From Gordonia sp. (in: high G+C Gram-positive bacteria) (GTDB lineage Bacteria > Actinomycetota > Actinomycetes > Mycobacteriales > Mycobacteriaceae), in NCBI RefSeq assembly GCF_020438995.1, contig NZ_JAGQTN010000002.1, positions 1-63,944 of the forward strand: DNA of 63,944 nt, given 5' to 3'. Made by a program: the position numbers and the translations under genes. Positions 53,108 through 61,517 of this stretch are shown piece after piece. The notes below the pieces were generated by a model that saw only the letters and a program-made list of their open reading frames with translations, did no database searches and was not told where the DNA came from. Numbering within the stretch: the stretch's first letter is position 1; each line of letters opens with the position of its first letter.

Positions 53108-54877
53108 GTGACTGTCGAGTCGGGTTGGGCACTGGTGGATGTGGAGACGTCGGGGCTGCGGGCCCGCGAGCATCGGGTGCTGAGCGTCGCTGCGATCACG
53201 ATGGACTCCTCGGGCCGGGTCGAGGAGGAGTTCTCGACGTTGCTGAATCCGGGCTGCGATCCCGGTCCGGTGCATATCCACCGGTTGACCCGTGAACGGC
53301 TGCGCGGCGCACCGACGTTCGACACCATCGTCGAACCGCTCACGCAGCTGCTGGACGGGCGCACACTGGTCGCGCACAATGCGGCCTTCGATCACGGGTT
53401 CCTCGTCGAGGAGGCACGCAGGGCGGGTGCGAAACTTCCTACTGCGCAACGGTTGTGCACGGTCACCCTGGCCCGCAGACTCCAACTTGACGTTCCCGAT
53501 GTGAAACTCGGGACGCTGGCGCGCCATTGGGGGATCCGGCAGGACAACGCCCACGATGCTCTCGACGATGCCCGCACGCTGACGCACGTGTTCCGGCGCA
53601 GCGTCGACCTGGCCGACTCGCTCGGGCTCGGGTTGCCCATCGTCGCGTGCGGTGCATCGTCACGTGCCTACCCGGACAAGGTCACCCGGGTGCCCTGCCC
53701 GTGGCGGGAGGCAGGTAGGTACGACCCGGCGATCGGGCTCGTTCAGGGCACCAAGATCGTCATCACCGGCCCGACGAATGTGTCCCGCACCGAACTCGCC
53801 CACCGGCTCGCCGACGCCGGTATGGACGTGATGAGCGGTATCAGCCGGAAGACCGGGCTGCTGGTGGTCAATGCAGGTGCACCGCACAGCCGGAAACTGG
53901 AGCGGGCGGGCGAGTTCGGCACCCCGATCGTCGACGAGGCCACGGTGCTGCGGCTGGCCGCAGATCCCGTTGCGGGCGTACCCAAGTCCGCGCCGGCCGA
54001 GATCGAGGTCATCGACGTCATCTCCACACCGGCGAGGCCCCCGAAACCGGCCGGGCCGTGGGCCGGCCGGCGGACCCTCGTCCTCGGTGGGTCACATCTC
54101 GAAGCCACCGTGATGCGTTCGCGCATAGTCCAATTGGGCGGCGTTCCGGCCATCAACCTCACCTCACGGGTCACCCAGGTGCTGGTGTTGTCCGGCGGCG
54201 AGGGCGACCCGCGGATGACCAAGATCATCAACCGCAAGCTCACGCTGCTCGCGATGGCCGACGTCGACGCCGCACTCGGCCTGGCCGTCCCTAAGATCGA
54301 CACCGAAGTCGATACCGAACCGGATGCAGAGACGGAGGTCGCGCCCATGCCTGAACCGGTGACGATGACCCCCGGCATGGTCATCGACCTGCCGACGGGC
54401 CTGCACAGCGTCTCGGTCAACGTCGCATGGAGCGCCGCCGCCATCGCCGCGCCGGAGGTCGACGTCGTCGCATTCGAACTCGACACCACCGACCGGGTGC
54501 CCTCCGACGACGAGTTCGTATTCTTCAACCAGCCCGCCTCCCCCGACGGCTCGGTGTCGCTGAGCATCGACGGCGATCGTGAGCAAGGCATCACGGTGCA
54601 GCTCGGTTCCGTCCCCGAGGACATCGCACGCGTCAGCGTCGGCGCGGCGATCGAGCGGGCGACGTTCGGTGACCTCGGACCGCTGTCGGTGACGGTCGAC
54701 AGTGGCACCACCACCATCGCCACCGCGGTCCTCGACGCCGCCACCTCGGAACGGTCGATGATCGTCGCCGAGGTCTACCGCCGGCGCGATGTGTGGCGGC
54801 TGCGGATTCTCGGGCAGGGATACGACGACGATCTCGCCGCGTTCGCCGTCCGGCACGGTGTAGAAGTAGACGGCTGA
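53108..54877 (+). CDS. DEDDh exonuclease - BRCT - BRCT-like - TerD fusion protein
   Basis: The 589-residue product has three parts. Residues 1-170 are a DnaQ-type 3'-5' exonuclease with complete DEDDh residues: Asp11 and Glu13 (VDVETSG), Asp95 (AHNAAFDHGF), His149 and Asp154 (AHDALDDART). Residues about 211-287 are a BRCT domain (GTKIVITGPTNVSRTELAHRL), and 317-385 look like a second one (GRRTLVLGGSHLEATVMRSRI). Residues about 418-585 are a TerD domain with DDEFVFFNQPASPDGSV. GTG 53108 has AAAGGA upstream; the open frame further left is rejected. It may link Ter stress signalling to DNA processing. Confidence 0.9.
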   Translation: MTVESGWALVDVETSGLRAREHRVLSVAAITMDSSGRVEEEFSTLLNPGCDPGPVHIHRLTRERLRGAPTFDTIVEPLTQLLDGRTLVAHNAAFDHGFLVEEARRAGAKLPTAQRLCTVTLARRLQLDVPDVKLGTLARHWGIRQDNAHDALDDARTLTHVFRRSVDLADSLGLGLPIVACGASSRAYPDKVTRVPCPWREAGRYDPAIGLVQGTKIVITGPTNVSRTELAHRLADAGMDVMSGISRKTGLLVVNAGAPHSRKLERAGEFGTPIVDEATVLRLAADPVAGVPKSAPAEIEVIDVISTPARPPKPAGPWAGRRTLVLGGSHLEATVMRSRIVQLGGVPAINLTSRVTQVLVLSGGEGDPRMTKIINRKLTLLAMADVDAALGLAVPKIDTEVDTEPDAETEVAPMPEPVTMTPGMVIDLPTGLHSVSVNVAWSAAAIAAPEVDVVAFELDTTDRVPSDDEFVFFNQPASPDGSVSLSIDGDREQGITVQLGSVPEDIARVSVGAAIERATFGDLGPLSVTVDSGTTTIATAVLDAATSERSMIVAEVYRRRDVWRLRILGQGYDDDLAAFAVRHGVEVDG

Positions 54878-54927
54878 CGCCTGGGGTGGAAGTGGACGGC
54901 TGACGCGAGCACGGGCACGATAACCCG

Positions 54928-55293
54928 ATGACCTCTCCCACCGGCCCCCTGCTTCACCTGTGCACCGAGGCCGAATGGTCGCGGGCACAGACCCTCGGCC
55001 ACGTCGACGCCCCGTCCCTGACCGAGGTCGGCTTCATCCACCTGTCGGCGCCGTATCAGGTGCATCTGCCCGCCAACCGCCTGTTCGCGGCCCGCACCGA
55101 CCTGCTGGCGCTGCACGTGGATCCGGCGCTGGTGACGGCGGAGATCCGCTGGGAACCGGGTGTCCCGACCGACCCGGAGAGCATGCTGTTCCCGCATCTG
55201 TACGGCGAACTTCCGGTCGCCGCGATCGTCGCTGCCGAACCGTATCTTCCCGACAGCGAAGGAGCGTTCGCGCCGCTGTCCGACGCGGGCTGA
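54928..55293 (+). CDS. DUF952 family protein
   Basis: A 121-residue product, LLHLCTEAEWSRAQTLG...VGFIHLSAPYQV, with the GFIHLS and FPHLYGELPVAAI motifs of DUF952, a small soluble family of unknown function. ATG 54928. It follows the exonuclease fusion by 50 bp in the same direction. Confidence 0.88.
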   Translation: MTSPTGPLLHLCTEAEWSRAQTLGHVDAPSLTEVGFIHLSAPYQVHLPANRLFAARTDLLALHVDPALVTAEIRWEPGVPTDPESMLFPHLYGELPVAAIVAAEPYLPDSEGAFAPLSDAG

Positions 55294-55348
55294 GCGCCCC
55301 GGCCGGAAACGGACCCCACTGTACGGACCGCACACCGGCACTGGTATT

Positions 55349-55361
55349 CGTACTGGGTACG
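55349..55361. promoter_or_regulatory. Small palindrome upstream of tetR gene
   Basis: CGTAC-TGG-GTACG is a perfect 5+3+5 inverted repeat 28 bp before the TetR start; a candidate autoregulatory operator. Confidence 0.45.
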
Positions 55362-55389
55362 CTTATCTATCCGGCGACCGGCGAGGACC

Positions 55390-56160
55390 ATGGACACGAT
55401 CGATCTGTTGTGGCGCAAGGAGGCTCCGCAGCTCCGTCGCGGCAGGCCCCCGAAGTACACGACCGATCAGATCGTGAGCACCGCCATCACCGTCGCCGAC
55501 GAGAAGGGCGCCGAGTTCACCGTGCGGGATGTGGCGGCGGCGGTAGGGATTCCGGTCATGTCGCTGTACTCGTACGTCGACGGCCGCGAACAACTGATCG
55601 CGCTGATGGTCGATCAGGTATACCTCGACATGGCCTACACCGACATCACCTCGATCGGGCCGGGCGACGACTGGCAGACCATGTTGTCGGCGGTCGTCGC
55701 CGACAATCTTGCACTGTTCGCCGAGCATCCCTGGCTCACCGACCTGGCCGTCATACACGCGGTCGCGGGTCCGGGTGCGCTCGCCAAGTACGAGCGAGAG
55801 CTGACGGCCGTCGAATCGCTGCCGTTTTCCGACATCGCCAAGGACGCGGTCCTGACGCTGGCACTGGACTTCGCCCGGACCCGGTCCCACACGGCCGCGA
55901 CGACCGCCTACGAGCACGCCGCGCAGCTACCGGAGAAACTCGCCGAACTAGGTGCGGCCGAACGCTTTCCGATCGCAGCACGGATGGTGACGGCGCAGGC
56001 GGGCAAGGCTCCGGCCCACGAGTTCGGCTTCGACGTGATCCTCACCGGCATCGCGACGATGAACGCCGCGATCACCCACCACTACGGCCCGGCCGGTGAT
56101 AGCGGCAACCGCGGCCGGCTCACCATGCGCACACCGAAGTCGGGCCCCTTCGCCGGTTGA
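55390..56160 (+). CDS. TetR-family regulator
   Basis: A helix-turn-helix near residues 22-70 (RGRPPKYTTDQIVSTAITVADEKGAEFTVRDVAAAVGIPVMSLYSYVDG). The C-terminal ligand domain is of the TetR_C_11 style. The product is 256 residues. ATG 55390. The regulated gene is not obvious; the DUF952 gene and the ATPase are nearest. Confidence 0.9.
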   Translation: MDTIDLLWRKEAPQLRRGRPPKYTTDQIVSTAITVADEKGAEFTVRDVAAAVGIPVMSLYSYVDGREQLIALMVDQVYLDMAYTDITSIGPGDDWQTMLSAVVADNLALFAEHPWLTDLAVIHAVAGPGALAKYERELTAVESLPFSDIAKDAVLTLALDFARTRSHTAATTAYEHAAQLPEKLAELGAAERFPIAARMVTAQAGKAPAHEFGFDVILTGIATMNAAITHHYGPAGDSGNRGRLTMRTPKSGPFAG

Positions 56161-56188
56161 CGCATGAGGGGCGTCAGCGACGAATAAG

Positions 56189-56283
56189 GCCGCGACTTGA
56201 ACTGCGCCCCGCGTATCGGATATCGCGACAACCGATACGCACGACGAAATCGGTGACGCGGGAACGTCGATCTGCCTGCCCGG
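56189..56283. repeat. 95-bp direct repeat, copy 1 (right of tetR)
   Basis: About 93% identical by eye (7 differences) to 57733-57827. It contains the palindrome GCGTATCGG ... CCGATACGC. In this copy the outer palindrome bases are mutated. Confidence 0.9.
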
Positions 56284-56320
56284 TACGGTCGGCGAAGCCG
56301 CGCTCGGGGACTGCGTGGCC

Positions 56321-57589
56321 TCATGGCCCGAGCAGGGCGAGGGGAATGACGGCGATACCGTCAGGACGGCGGTGGGCCGCCGGGCCGGTGTTGATGATGA
56401 CTCGGTCGATGATCTGGTCTCCGTAGACATTCGACAGCCACATGAGGTGCTTCACGTCGTGGTCGGCGACGGTGTTGGTGAGCTTCACTTCTACCGCGAG
56501 CACCCGGCCTTCCGGGTCGGTGAGCATCAGGTCGATCTCGTGGTCACCGTTGCGGGTGCGCAGGTGAGTGACTTCGGCTTCGGCGCGCTGTGCAAGCACC
56601 CGGACGCTGAGTGTGACCAGCGATTCGAACAGTCTTCCGAGTACTGTGCCCTGTTGTGGACCCAGTGGTGTTCCGGCTCCATCCAGCAGCGACTGATGAG
56701 TGAGTCCCAGTAGCCGTGCGGCGAGCGCGGGGTCGGCAAGGTGATGTGTCGGCGTCTGGCTCAGCCGAGCGAATTCCTTACCGATCGGCGCCCACGCCGG
56801 TAGCGGGTCGAGCAGCCACAGCTGTTGTAGCGCGTCACGATATGCTGCCGTCGTTGCGCGGGCCGGTTTCTCAGCAATGCCCGCAGTAGATGCGTCGAGT
56901 ATTTCTGTGTAGCTTGCGGTTCCTGAACTGGCTGCCGCATAGGCTCGTAACCAATCGAGCAACACGGCTGGTTTACGTACGGAGAGTCCCAGCTCCGGGA
57001 TGTCGCGGTCTACGGCGTTGCGCACATAGCTGTCGAGCTCACCTCGCAAGAGACGCGGTGGCAGCCCGCGAAGTCCGGGAAAGCCGGACGCCATGATCTC
57101 TTCGACGTAATGCGACAACCGGATGTCGGTGTGACCTTCTACCTCGGCTGTTCCGGCCAGGAGCCCTTCGAGGCTCACAGATGGAATTGTGATGCCCCGC
57201 TCACTGAACGCGAGTGGCCGCATTCGCAGACGAGTGATCCGACCGGCGCCCGAGTGCGCGGTTGCGCCGTCCCGTGGGGTCGCGCTCCCGGTCAGCAGAA
57301 ACTGGCCCGGCGTACGGTCCTCGTCGACTGCCCGGCGTACGACGTCCCAGACATCGGCCACGTGTTGCCATTCGTCGATCAATAGGGGACGCGTGCGGAG
57401 CAGGATGGACTCCGGGTCCGCTCCGACGACCTCACGTACTGATCGCGAGTCGAGTCGCAGGACGCTCGCGGCCCGGGCCTGCGTAGTCGAGGTCTTACCC
57501 ACGGCCTTGGCGCCATCGATGGCAATCGCCGGCAGCGCCGATAGCATCAGGTCGAGTTCATCGTCGATCGCGCGCCGCTGATAGTCCAC
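56321..57589 (-). CDS. AAA_14/DUF4143 ATPase
   Basis: A 422-residue P-loop ATPase with Walker A GAKAVGKTS near residue 26 and Walker B LLIDEWQH. A DUF4143 C-terminal part follows, with a PD-(D/E)xK-like pattern HEIDLML...VLAVEVKL (Asp...Glu-x-Lys). This family is often carried as single-gene cassettes and its function is unknown. ATG 57589. It is bracketed by two 95-bp direct repeats and preceded by three 23-bp iterons. Confidence 0.92.
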   Translation of the reverse strand: MDYQRRAIDDELDLMLSALPAIAIDGAKAVGKTSTTQARAASVLRLDSRSVREVVGADPESILLRTRPLLIDEWQHVADVWDVVRRAVDEDRTPGQFLLTGSATPRDGATAHSGAGRITRLRMRPLAFSERGITIPSVSLEGLLAGTAEVEGHTDIRLSHYVEEIMASGFPGLRGLPPRLLRGELDSYVRNAVDRDIPELGLSVRKPAVLLDWLRAYAAASSGTASYTEILDASTAGIAEKPARATTAAYRDALQQLWLLDPLPAWAPIGKEFARLSQTPTHHLADPALAARLLGLTHQSLLDGAGTPLGPQQGTVLGRLFESLVTLSVRVLAQRAEAEVTHLRTRNGDHEIDLMLTDPEGRVLAVEVKLTNTVADHDVKHLMWLSNVYGDQIIDRVIINTGPAAHRRPDGIAVIPLALLGP

Positions 57590-57624
57590 GCTCGAATCTT
57601 ACATCTGGCAGAGACTCTATATTA

Positions 57625-57690
57625 CAGATAGCAGGATATGGATTGTGCATACAGCAGGATATGAACTTGCCAGATAGCAGGACAGGGTGG
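57625..57690 (+). promoter_or_regulatory. Three 23-bp iterons upstream of ATPase gene
   Basis: GCAGGATAT or GCAGGACAG occurs at 57631, 57654 and 57677, exactly 23 bp apart, each preceded by ATA or ACA. On the minus strand TAATAT (57624-57619) may be the ATPase -10, so the iterons would cover the -35 side. Confidence 0.6.
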
Positions 57691-57732
57691 ACCCGGTCAA
57701 GCAAACTGCCGTCGTCGTGTCCGCTACACCGA

Positions 57733-57827
57733 GCCGCGACTTGAACTGCGTCCCGCGTATCGGATATCGCGACAACCGATACGCGGGACGAAATCGGCGA
57801 CGCGGGAACGCCGTTCTGGCTGCCCGG
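57733..57827. repeat. 95-bp direct repeat, copy 2
   Basis: The partner of 56189-56283. Its core is a perfect 14-bp inverted repeat (GTCCCGCGTATCGG and CCGATACGCGGGAC) around a 12-nt loop. It abuts the end of the nitronate-monooxygenase-like gene. Confidence 0.9.
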
Positions 57828-57831
57828 CGAG

Positions 57832-58974
57832 TCAGCGGCTTTGGCGGGCGGCCACCGTGCGCGACATCCGGTCCACCGCGGCGTCGTAGCCGGACACCAG
57901 CCCGTCGATGAGTTCGGCGACCGGGGTGATGGCGTTGCAGCGGCCCACGATCTGCCCGGCGGGCATCGCGACGACCTCGGGGTCGTCGGCGGCGGAGATG
58001 CGGGCGTGTGCCTCGCCGACCAGCAGGTTCTGCAGCGGCATCGGCAGCGGCTCGGGCGCGCCGGGGGCATCCCAAGCGTCGGTCCAGCGGGTCTTGAGCA
58101 GGCGGGCCGGTTTGCCCGAGTAGATGCGGCGGCGCACGGTGTCCCGCGAGGACGCCTTGAGCAGCGCCTGCTGCACGGTCGACGGCCCGTCACCGGTGAC
58201 GCCGAGATTGTATTCGGCCGCGGTCAGCCAGTACGTACCCATCCAGACACCTTGTGCACCAAGGGCTATCGCGGCGGCGATCTGCCGGCCGTCGCCCACA
58301 CCACCGGCCGCGAGCACCGGCGCGTCGCCCACGGCGTCGACGATCTCCGGCCACAGCACCATCGACGCCACGTCGCCGGTGTGTCCACCGCCTTCATAAC
58401 CCTGCGCAATCACAATGTCGACGCCGGCGTCGATGTGGTGCAGGGCGTGCGCCGACGTCCCGGCCAGCGCCGCCACCTTCACGCCGTTCTCATGCGCGAC
58501 GGCGATCACGTCGTCGGGCGGCGAACCGAGCGCGTTGGCGATCAGCTTGATCTGCCCGTATTTGCGGGTGTGTTCCATCGCGACGTCGACGTGGGAGCGG
58601 GCCACCGAGTGCAGCCAGCCGAGCACCCCGGTGTGGGCTTCGACGTCGTCGGACAGCGGCGGCACACCGAGGTCGGCCAGGGTGCGGTCGACAAATGCCC
58701 GATGCTCCGGCGGGATCATCGAGTCGAGGTCCATCTTGCTGCCCTCGGTGGGGATCTTGGCGGGCATCACCACGTCGACGCCGAACGGTTTGCCGTCGGT
58801 GTTCTCGTGCATCCATTCCAGGACGGCGTCGAGTTCCTCGGCCTCGTTGAACCGGACGCAGCCTAGCACGCCCAGGCCACCGGCCCGGCTGATCGCCGCC
58901 GCGACATGCTGCGACGGGGTGAATCCGAAGATCGGGTAGTCGATGCCGAATTGTTCGGCGAGTTGTGTGCGCAT
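57832..58974 (-). CDS. Nitronate monooxygenase-like FMN protein
   Basis: A TIM-barrel flavoprotein of 380 residues: MRTQLAEQFGIDYPIFGFTPSQHVAAAISRAGG, split here for length. It has the FMN-binding AQGYEGGGHTGDVASM and VLAAGGVGDGRQIAAAIALGAQGVWMGT. The family includes 2-nitropropane dioxygenases and the IpdC-type enzymes of steroid ring degradation; given the KstR neighbourhood a steroid role is possible. ATG 58974 with AGAGGA upstream; a longer frame from 59124 overlaps the fadD19 end and is rejected. It follows fadD19 by 35 bp. Confidence 0.85.
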   Translation of the reverse strand: MRTQLAEQFGIDYPIFGFTPSQHVAAAISRAGGLGVLGCVRFNEAEELDAVLEWMHENTDGKPFGVDVVMPAKIPTEGSKMDLDSMIPPEHRAFVDRTLADLGVPPLSDDVEAHTGVLGWLHSVARSHVDVAMEHTRKYGQIKLIANALGSPPDDVIAVAHENGVKVAALAGTSAHALHHIDAGVDIVIAQGYEGGGHTGDVASMVLWPEIVDAVGDAPVLAAGGVGDGRQIAAAIALGAQGVWMGTYWLTAAEYNLGVTGDGPSTVQQALLKASSRDTVRRRIYSGKPARLLKTRWTDAWDAPGAPEPLPMPLQNLLVGEAHARISAADDPEVVAMPAGQIVGRCNAITPVAELIDGLVSGYDAAVDRMSRTVAARQSR

Positions 58975-59009
58975 TGTTCCTCTTGTCAGGTCTGGCGGGT
59001 GGTGAAAGC

Positions 59010-60626
59010 TCAGAGTGTCTCGTCGGCGTCGTGGGCGGCGGTGTGCTCGGCGCCCCAGCGATAGTCGGGTTTCCCGGCGGGTGAGCGCTTGATCTCGTCG
59101 ACGAACCAGACGGCGCGCGGGCACTTGTATCCGGCCAGTTCCTTGCGGACCACCTCGTTCAGGTCGGTCAGCGACGGCCGCGCGTTCCCCCGGGTGGCGA
59201 CGACGGCGACGACCCGCTGACCGAAACGGTCGTCGGGCACACCGACCACCACGGTGTCGAAGACATCCGGATGGGCCTTGAGCGCGGCCTCGACCTCTTC
59301 GGGGAACACCTTCTCGCCACCGGTGTTGATCGACACCGAGCCCCGGCCGAGCATGGTGATCGAGCCGTCGTCCTCGACCCGGGCGAAATCACCGGGAAGC
59401 GAATACCGAACGCCACCAAACTCTTTGAAGGTCTTCGCCGACTTCTCGGGATCGTTGTGATAGCGCAGCGGGATGTGTCCCGAACGCGCCAGCGTGCCGA
59501 TCTCGCCGCTGCCCGGTTCGATGACGGTGCCGTCCTCGCGCAGCACGTGCAGTTGTTTGTCGGCGGTGACCCGCGGCCCCCCGGAGGTGGGCGAACCCTT
59601 CGAGACGATGCCCAGTCCGCCGAATCCGGTCTCCGACGACCCGATGGCGTCGATGAGCAGTGCGTTCGGAATCCGGTCCAGGAACTCCTCTTTCACGTTC
59701 TGCGAGAACAGTGCCGCCGACGAGGCGACCGTCACCAGGCTCGACAGGTCGTAGTCGCGTTCGGCGAGGGCTTCCACCATCGGCCGCCCCATCGCGTCGC
59801 CGGTGATGAACACAACGTTCACCTTGTGCTTCTCGACGATCTCCCAGCTGCGGGCGGCGTCGAATTCGGGGTAGACGACGGCCTTCTGGCCGCCCATCAG
59901 CGACTGGAAGATCGCCCACTGGGAGCCGCCGTGGATGAACGGCGGGATGGGGAACCTGACGAGTTGCCCGCCTTCGGCGCCGACCCGCGCCAGGTGCCAT
60001 TCGTCGGTGACCGGTTCGCTGGTGTGCCAGTCGATGCCGCCGCCGAGCACGCGCCAGATGTCCTCCTGCCGCCACACCACGCCCTTGGGTTTGCCGGTGG
60101 TGCCGCCGGTGTAGAGCATGTACAGGTCGTCCTCGCTGCGCGGCTCGAAGTCGCGTTCGGTGGACGAGGAGGCGATCGCGTCCTCGAACCGGCTCTCGCC
60201 CGGATCGAGTTCACCGGCCTCGTCGGTGCCGTCCTCGATGACGATGCGGCGCTCGATCAACGGCGCGTTCTGCAACACGTTCCGCACCTTGTCCCGGTAC
60301 CGGCGTTCGTGGATCAGCACCTTCATCCCGGAGTCGGTGAAGATGTGCTCCAGCTCGCCTTCGACGTACCGGTAGTTGACGTTGACCATGACGGCCCGCG
60401 CCTTGAAGATCGCCACCATCGCCTCGACGGCCTCGACCGTGTTTCTGCTGTACAGACCCACCGCGTCACCCGGTTTGATCCCGAGGTCACGCAAGGTGTG
60501 GGCGAGCGCGTTGGCCCGGGCCTCGAGCTCGGCGTAGGTGTGGGACTCCCCCTCGGTCTCGAGGGCGACGCGCTCGGGGTTGAGGTCGACCGAGTGCTCG
60601 ATGAGGTCAGCGATGGTGAAGGCCAT
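59010..60626 (-). CDS. fadD19: Steroid/fatty acyl-CoA ligase FadD19-like
   Basis: An adenylate-forming enzyme of 538 residues. It has [48 protein letters not shown] and [17 protein letters not shown]. The C-terminal Lys is in [12 protein letters not shown]. The length and sequence fit FadD19, which activates the C26 sterol side-chain carboxylate. ATG 60626 is chosen; the frame extends upstream through the KstR-like box but only as antisense to echA19. It is divergent from echA19. Confidence 0.93.
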   Translation of the reverse strand: MAFTIADLIEHSVDLNPERVALETEGESHTYAELEARANALAHTLRDLGIKPGDAVGLYSRNTVEAVEAMVAIFKARAVMVNVNYRYVEGELEHIFTDSGMKVLIHERRYRDKVRNVLQNAPLIERRIVIEDGTDEAGELDPGESRFEDAIASSSTERDFEPRSEDDLYMLYTGGTTGKPKGVVWRQEDIWRVLGGGIDWHTSEPVTDEWHLARVGAEGGQLVRFPIPPFIHGGSQWAIFQSLMGGQKAVVYPEFDAARSWEIVEKHKVNVVFITGDAMGRPMVEALAERDYDLSSLVTVASSAALFSQNVKEEFLDRIPNALLIDAIGSSETGFGGLGIVSKGSPTSGGPRVTADKQLHVLREDGTVIEPGSGEIGTLARSGHIPLRYHNDPEKSAKTFKEFGGVRYSLPGDFARVEDDGSITMLGRGSVSINTGGEKVFPEEVEAALKAHPDVFDTVVVGVPDDRFGQRVVAVVATRGNARPSLTDLNEVVRKELAGYKCPRAVWFVDEIKRSPAGKPDYRWGAEHTAAHDADETL

Positions 60627-60637
60627 GGCTACAAAAC

Positions 60638-60651
60638 TAGAACGTGTTACT
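60638..60651. promoter_or_regulatory. KstR-like operator, fadD19/echA19
   Basis: TAGAACGTGTTACT matches TnnAACnnGTTnnA except for the final base. It sits 11 bp before the fadD19 start and 45 bp before echA19, in the 70-bp divergent region. Confidence 0.82.
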
Positions 60652-60696
60652 GTTTGGGGCAAGCGTGTACCACCGAACCCCAGAGGACGCCCTGCG

Positions 60697-61503
60697 ATGA
60701 CCGCTTCCGTCAGCACCGACGCCCCGCACTGCCTCGTCGAAAAGCGGGGCCACGTGCTCATCGTGACGCTCAATCGTCCGCAGGCCCGCAATGCGCTGTC
60801 GCTGGAGATGATGGCGACGATGCGCGAGGCGTGGGATCAGGTCGACGCCGATCCCGACATCCGGGTCGCGATCCTCACCGGCGCGGGTGGTTCGTTCTGC
60901 GCGGGCATGGACCTCAAGGCGATGCGCGACAACGCCCCCGGCGACACCGTCGACCAGGGCACCTGGAATCCCGCGAGCCTGCCCGCCCTGCTCAAGGGCC
61001 GCAGGCTCACCAAACCACTCATCGCCGCCGTCGAGGGCGCCGCGATCGCCGGCGGTACCGAGATCCTGCAGGGCACCGACATCCGGGTCGCCGGCGAGAG
61101 CGCCAGATTCGGTGTGGCCGAAGCACGTTGGGGCCTGTTCCCGCTCGGCGGCAGCGCCGTGCGACTGCCCCGGCAGATCCCGTACACCATCGCCGCCGAC
61201 CTGCTGCTCACCGGACGGCACATCACCGCCGCCGAGGCCAAGGAGTACGGCCTGATCGGCTACGTCGTCCCCGACGGCACCGCCCTCGATCGCGCACTGG
61301 AGATCGCCGACACCATCGCCGCCAACGGCCCCCTCGCCGTGCAGGCCATCCTCAAGACCATGCGCGACACCGAAGGCCTCCACGAGGAGGACGCGTTCAA
61401 GATCGAAGCCAAGCTCGGCATCGCGGTATTCAAGTCCAAGGACGCCCGGATCGGCCCGAAAGCGTTCGCGGAGAAGCAAACCCCCGTCTTCACCGGCGAG
61501 TGA
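60697..61503 (+). CDS. echA19: Enoyl-CoA hydratase EchA19-like
   Basis: A crotonase-fold hydratase of 268 residues. It has [20 protein letters not shown], the oxyanion-hole segment [12 protein letters not shown], and [18 protein letters not shown]. The latter lacks the usual first catalytic Glu in a GG-x-E-L motif but keeps GGTEI, and [11 protein letters not shown] follows. It hydrates enoyl-CoA side-chain intermediates of cholesterol. ATG 60697 with AGAGGA upstream. It matches Mtb Rv3516. Confidence 0.92.
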   Translation: MTASVSTDAPHCLVEKRGHVLIVTLNRPQARNALSLEMMATMREAWDQVDADPDIRVAILTGAGGSFCAGMDLKAMRDNAPGDTVDQGTWNPASLPALLKGRRLTKPLIAAVEGAAIAGGTEILQGTDIRVAGESARFGVAEARWGLFPLGGSAVRLPRQIPYTIAADLLLTGRHITAAEAKEYGLIGYVVPDGTALDRALEIADTIAANGPLAVQAILKTMRDTEGLHEEDAFKIEAKLGIAVFKSKDARIGPKAFAEKQTPVFTGE

Positions 61504-61517
61504 CCAGCGGCGGGGTA

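Noticed and set aside
57558-58193. 211-aa minus-strand open frame
   Set aside because: It is a different frame of the nitronate-monooxygenase-like gene extended through the 95-bp palindromic repeat.
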